Source: Breviolum minutum Mf 1.05b.01 (taxonomy: Eukaryota; Sar; Dinophyceae; Suessiales; Symbiodiniaceae). From it: a stretch of 64,000 nt of DNA. Of the stretch, positions 42,101 through 48,100 are shown piece after piece. The notes beneath the pieces are model-generated. The model was not told where the DNA came from and did no database searches. It saw only the letters and a list, made by a program, of their open reading frames with translations. The stretch is taken from the NCBI GenBank assembly GCA_000507305.1, contig DF241098.1, forward strand, positions 1,723-65,722, written 5' to 3'. Position 1 is the first letter of the stretch. Each line of letters starts with the position of its first letter. The position numbers and the translations under genes were made by a program.

Positions 42101-45100
42101 TCATGAAACATGTGCTTCTGCAACGGTCGAGCTTGTGAGACACAAACTGCTTCCTCAGACAGTGGAACAAGCTTTCCGCTTTCCCAGCGAAGCAGTGAAA
42201 GAGGACCTCTGGAAACTTGTGCGAGAGAAGTGCCCGTGCCGCGGTTTTTTACAGTTTGGCGGTCTTCCTGATGGACTTGGAGCAGACCTGATGGTGGCAC
42301 TGATCGACAAAGGCCTTCCGGAATGGTGTTGGAGAAGCTGCTTCGGCCCTTTCAACGATAACCTCATGCAGCACGTCCTTGAACCAGCAGCAGTGATCAG
42401 ATATTATCATGACAAAGAGGGTGCAGAAGGACGACTTTGCATCTTTCTGGCCGAAAGATTGAGCTTAGAAGAGTTGTGTCATCAAAACCAAGAGAGGAGG
42501 AACGCGTTGTTCTATGCGGAGGAGTTTGTGGAGGGAGCGGGAGGACGTCACCCAGATGGTCTCTGGATCCAAGTACGTGATGTAATCAGGCAGCAGATGG
42601 AGGCCAAGGTGAGGGAATTTCAAGGCAGCTTGCATGAGTTAGTTGAACTCACACGATCAGTGCGAGAAGGCTTGGGTGGTAACTTGGTTTTGCTTGAGTT
42701 GATTTTTAGATGATTCTTAGATCATTTCAGATATTCATGTGAAGACAAGCGATGCTGATCGTTTGGCGCCAGCTTCATTCCTGATCCTAATCACCATAAA
42801 TCACCATGAGATTCTCAGATGCTTCGCTAAAAGCATTGTGCAATGACAGAAAGCCGCTGCTCGCAGTATGAGGTGACGCTGATGCTCTAGATTCGCTTCC
42901 AGCTTTTGAAGAGCAGATGTGGCAACAAGCTGCAGTGATTCGCCAGCAGTGGACAAGGCTTTGGGCAGGGGTGGAGTGGTACTTGAGTTCTTTTGTGGGT
43001 ATTTGATGATTTGACAAAAGCGCTTCCGGAGCTTGTTTTGATTTTTTTGTAGTTGTAGCGTTTTTGTACATGTAGTCCTGGCAGTTGTTTTCGGACAGAT
43101 CGATCATATCAATATCAACTTGCTTGGCCATAACCGATGCCTGGACCGGAGGATGGGCTGGCATTTTACCCACCGCACCGTCAACCAGCAGATTTCGGAG
43201 GTCCTGAATTGGCATTTCCAGCAAGTTGGGCAGGGCATCTGTTGAGAGCGGCGCACCTTCCTTGGCCTTAGGCAGTTTCATTTTGCTACTGTGGCCTGTA
43301 TCAAGTGTGTATGGGCACCCCGCTGTGAATGTTTTTTCCGTAGTTTTTTTTTAAGATGTAAGGAGCGGAATGGCCGGCGGAATGGCCGCAAGGCTGGTGA
43401 CCTTGGAGAGTCCAGCTTGGAGGCGTTAAAAAGTGCCAACAGCTGCGGAGGCGACATCTGGTCCAACAGCGATAGGTTAACAGAAGTCCGAGCAGGTAGA
43501 AAGACTACGAACTGCTTTTTGTTTTAAGCACTGGCTTTCCTGTTCTTAGTTCACCATACTGACACCGTTGACACCCTTTGGGTTTGTTCACTTGCCAGGC
43601 AGATGAACAGGAGATTTGACATGCAGGTGCGAATCCATCATCGGCGGATCAAGTTTCCGACTTACAGCTCCTCTTTTGGGGTGTATAAAGCGATCATGTT
43701 ATAGTTGTTTTTGCGGTAAAGAGATCTGACATACAAAAACAGGTTCTTTCAATACATACGAGACATTTAAACAAGTGATGTAAAGATTTCATGTTTGACT
43801 TTTCCCAGCCAGGAGTTTCGTAGTGCTCCCGATGGTGGCTATCAGTGATGACCTTTCCTTTGTGGAATCCCATGGGCAACGTTTGAAGCTTGAATCACCT
43901 GCAAGAAGTTCAAAAAAAAACAAGAAAAACGGGGGAAAAAAGAGAGATATAATAAACTTACCTCAAAACATCAGTGAAGTCATCTTGGGTTTTCTCTGCA
44001 AAGGAAACAACAACAATGGAATCGGTGACCAGAAGTGCCGTCCGATTTTTTTGGCGGGTTCCTTCCGGACATGAGACATGGGATTGTTGTGTACAGACCT
44101 AGTCTTGGGAGGTTTCAAGGCTCTCTCCATGTCGTGAACGACCACATGGTGAAGCTGATGGGGCAAAAAAGCTGTGAGGTGGTTGCTATACTGAAGGGCG
44201 GGCAGGACACAACAAGAGCACGCAAAAGTCCAGAAAACAAGTGTGTGGGGTGTCTTCATGGTTCTTGTCACGACTTGGGAAAATACCACTTCCAATTCAC
44301 CCTGACAACCCCCACCTGACAACCACCACCCGACATGTCATGGTGGGGATCACTCGAAGTAAAGTAATTTTAGATCTCCCTCATCATCCTGCTCGGCTGA
44401 GAGACTTTGGGTGACGGGCTCCGTTTGATCGGACCCAAAAGTTGGAGTTTTAAGATGTGATGAAGAGGCCCACCGACCTCGATCGACAAAAGACCTTCCC
44501 TCCATAAGTGGTGAAGATTCACATTTTTCAAACATATTTCATATGAATTTACAGTGAAATACAATAAAATTTGACGGGGTTTTAAACTTTAAACAAAAGA
44601 TTTAGAGAGATGATTCTTGATTTCGAATTCATATATCACAAAAGTCCATATCTTTAAACTCTAAAATGTCTACCTTGGGAGGTACAGTCCTTCTCTTCCT
44701 GGAACCCATTTGTCCTCTGTTTTGCCTCCAAAAAAGGGCCTTTTCCAATCAACGCAAGGGTTATTTGGGTTCCAGCAGGTGTCATTAAATTTTCCATATT
44801 GGGGGAATCAAACAATACAACTGTATGGTAATTTTGAGCGATTTGACCATACTCGTGCATTGTTTGGGTTGGTAATGTAATGACCCCTGTCCAGGTTCAT
44901 TGTATTCTCTTCTGTAAAGGTGGGAAGATTTCGGGGAAGGAAATCCTTCAAAGTAATGCACCCAGATGGTGAAATATCAGAATCAGATGCATCCAGAGTG
45001 ATGTGATGCTATGAAAAAGAATCTATAATTTACAACCAAAAAAACCCATGTAAACTGCTCTAACTTCATCAAGAGTGATAGATTTTCCATACAAACAATT

Positions 45101-48100
45101 GCCTTAATGGTTCAATCATTGTTGCTTTCACTGCCTGGTGGAATTTCTGGAAATTTTGGTCGGCAGGAATTCCATCCGTTCATGAGGGTCCCATCAACTT
45201 GGACAAAATTGTCTAAAAAACCGACATTTGCTTAGCACTATTTGTGTACCATGGGAACCCACGTTTCCTTCATCTGGTTGGTGGTTTCAAAGATTTTTCA
45301 TTTTCACCCCTACTTGGGGAAATGATTTCAAATGGGTTGAAACCACCAACTAGTTCATTTTTAGGGGTTATTTCACCCATATTTTGGGGGGTTTTAAAAC
45401 CTTCATGTTTCATTAACATGCAAGACATCCTAGGAAGTGATCGACTAAGTGTGCATTATTGCATTATCTCAATTCGTTGAGTCTTTAACTTAAATTGAAG
45501 TATCGTTGTTACGTATTTTTCAGTTTAGGATCATGTATCCATCCACTCCCTTAGAATAAAACTCATCTACAGTACACTCAAAAAAACATACCTGGAACCC
45601 AAAATGACCCTTGTTTTGAATTAATACACCCCTGAAAACTAACGAATTTCCCCTGAAAAAAAAATGGTTGGAGTTGACGTATTTCGTATTGAAATGGTCC
45701 CAACTTTTGGGGGGACTTTGCTTAATTTTCAGGGATGTAAAAGACCTTAGTTTTTGGGGGTCCAACTCCCCCCCCCTTACGCCGAGGCAGGCCTGACGGT
45801 TGGCATGAGCTCCTTGGCGGCCGGCATGGCCATCGGCGTGGTGGGCGATGCGGGCGTGCGCGCCAACGCGCAGCAGCCAGGGATGCCCTAAACGTTTCGG
45901 CTGTGGGGTGGGTTTCAGGTGAGGTGGGTTAGAAAAAATGGGGGTTGTTCAATATGGTGGGATAAGGGATGATTATGATGATTTTGTGAGTTTTTTGTTT
46001 TTTGGTAAGCTTTTAGTTGTTATAGTTGTTGTAATTTTTGGTTGTGAGACACGAACTATTTGGATGTTTGTGTGATTCGTTTGAGGCTTCTTTCTCGAAA
46101 CTGAAGTGTGTCATTTGATCACAAAATTGCACTGAGGCTTCTTTTTCGAAACTGAAGTGTGTCAATTTGATGACAAAAACAAAATTGCACACCAACTTTT
46201 CAAGTATTCAAATTTTTCCATTCATGTCACTATAGACTAGACTTACTACCTCTCCCTGAAAATTAAGAGGCAAAAACGCTGAAAACTGATGCAAAAGGAA
46301 GATCCGAAAAGGTTTCCTTGTGGAGTTCGGCCAAAGGCTTTACTACCGCTGGTAGGTTCTACCGGGGGTCTGTACATACCCTCCCGATATTTTTGTTTCA
46401 TCTCAAAAATTGTAAATATAACCCATGGAAATTTCACAGTGTTGATCCAAAATGATGGGCTTTTTGAAAAGTTATTTCTAGCTTCAAATATGTCGTCATT
46501 TTGGATATCAATTAGTGTTACATTTCGGAAATGGAACCAAAGTTTGAGACCTGATGATGACTTCCAGTGCGCAATTGCTACGCCAGGGGTGAAAACGGAG
46601 CATTCTTTAATATGAGTTTCGTAAGGCAAGTGTCCCCAAAATATCCCAAGAGTTCAGGTCTAGGAATTTAGTGCTTTGCCCAGAAATTATTGATTTAGAG
46701 ATTCGTTTAGGACACAGAATCAAAAGCCATTCCATGACCTCCAGTACAAACAGGGCTGTTTAAAAAAACAAAACAACAACAGAATCAAATAATTGAAAAT
46801 GGTATTGCAATTTTTCCGTGATTTGACCAACAATTAGACATAGTGCTTTGTTTTGATATGTTGGTACACTTCATATTTACCTTGGCGACATGTATTCCCT
46901 AGGACCAAACAACCCTTCTTTTCGAGTTTTACTTGGGATTTTACTCAAGAAACAAGTGATCAACATTTTGCCGTTAGGGACTTGCGTTTTGCGTGGTAAC
47001 CTGATACTTATATATACAGACCAGGTGATTCAAAGTGACCTTTTTATCCCCTAGTTGGAGGTGACTTAACCTTTGAAAGGGTCACTTAACCATCCCAAAA
47101 GGGTCACAAAGAATTGGCAGGGATAGACATATTGTATACCTTGAGAACCCAAATGACCCTTGTTTTGATTGGACAGGGCCTTCTTTTGGGGGGGTTGACC
47201 TTCGAACATAGAGGTCATGGCTGGGCTCTAGGTATCCACTATATCTATCAACTTATCAAATCTCAATGCGCAGTTCAAGGTGCTCCCTTGGGATTATGAA
47301 GCTGAAGAAGAGCCATGAAAGTAGAAGCCACGAACAAAAAAGAGGGGTCATTAAACGGGACCCATTTTGAGGGAATCCAACTTGATGCAACGTCGTATGG
47401 TAAGTTTGATCAATCTCCCGCTTTTTCCTATCTTTATTTTTTTTTGGGGGGATTTCTCTTCTAATGGCCCCGAACTAACACAAGCCCTAAAAAATGGATG
47501 GATTGGAAGACGATCCTTTTCTTGTGGCTTTCGCCTTATTTTCTGGGGCTTTTGCTGTTAGTTTCAGGGGTTGCATCAAAGGAAGTTTCCCCGCTGAGGC
47601 CGCGGCTGTTTGTTGGCATGATCCTGATTTTGATCTTTGCTGAGGCCACCGAGGGGGAGTTGAAAAGCGTTGAACTTGAGGATTTATGGTGGATCTACTG
47701 CTGCCCCAAAAAAAATCCCTGGAGATGTTTGAAGATCTCTGTTGCAAAAAATGGAAAAAGTTTCACCTACTATAAAATGTATATCTCTATTCTATATATA
47801 CTTCCTTCCCAACCAAATGGTTTCACCATTTCGGTTTTTTGGCCAAGGTAAAAATTTTTAGGTGTACCACAAATTATGCTTTCGTCCATTTTTTTTTGGA
47901 AAACATAGGGCAAAACAACCACAGTTTTTTTTTTCGGCCCCTTTTGCTCCTTGGGGCTGAGCTCTTATGCCAGATCTCCACAAAATGAACCATGAAGACA
48001 CAACCGGAGATTTAAGGGTGGGTAGAAAACAGGATTAGACTATAGCGATATATGGGGATTTTATAATGTAACCATGAAATAAGGATGCCTCTATTAAACA

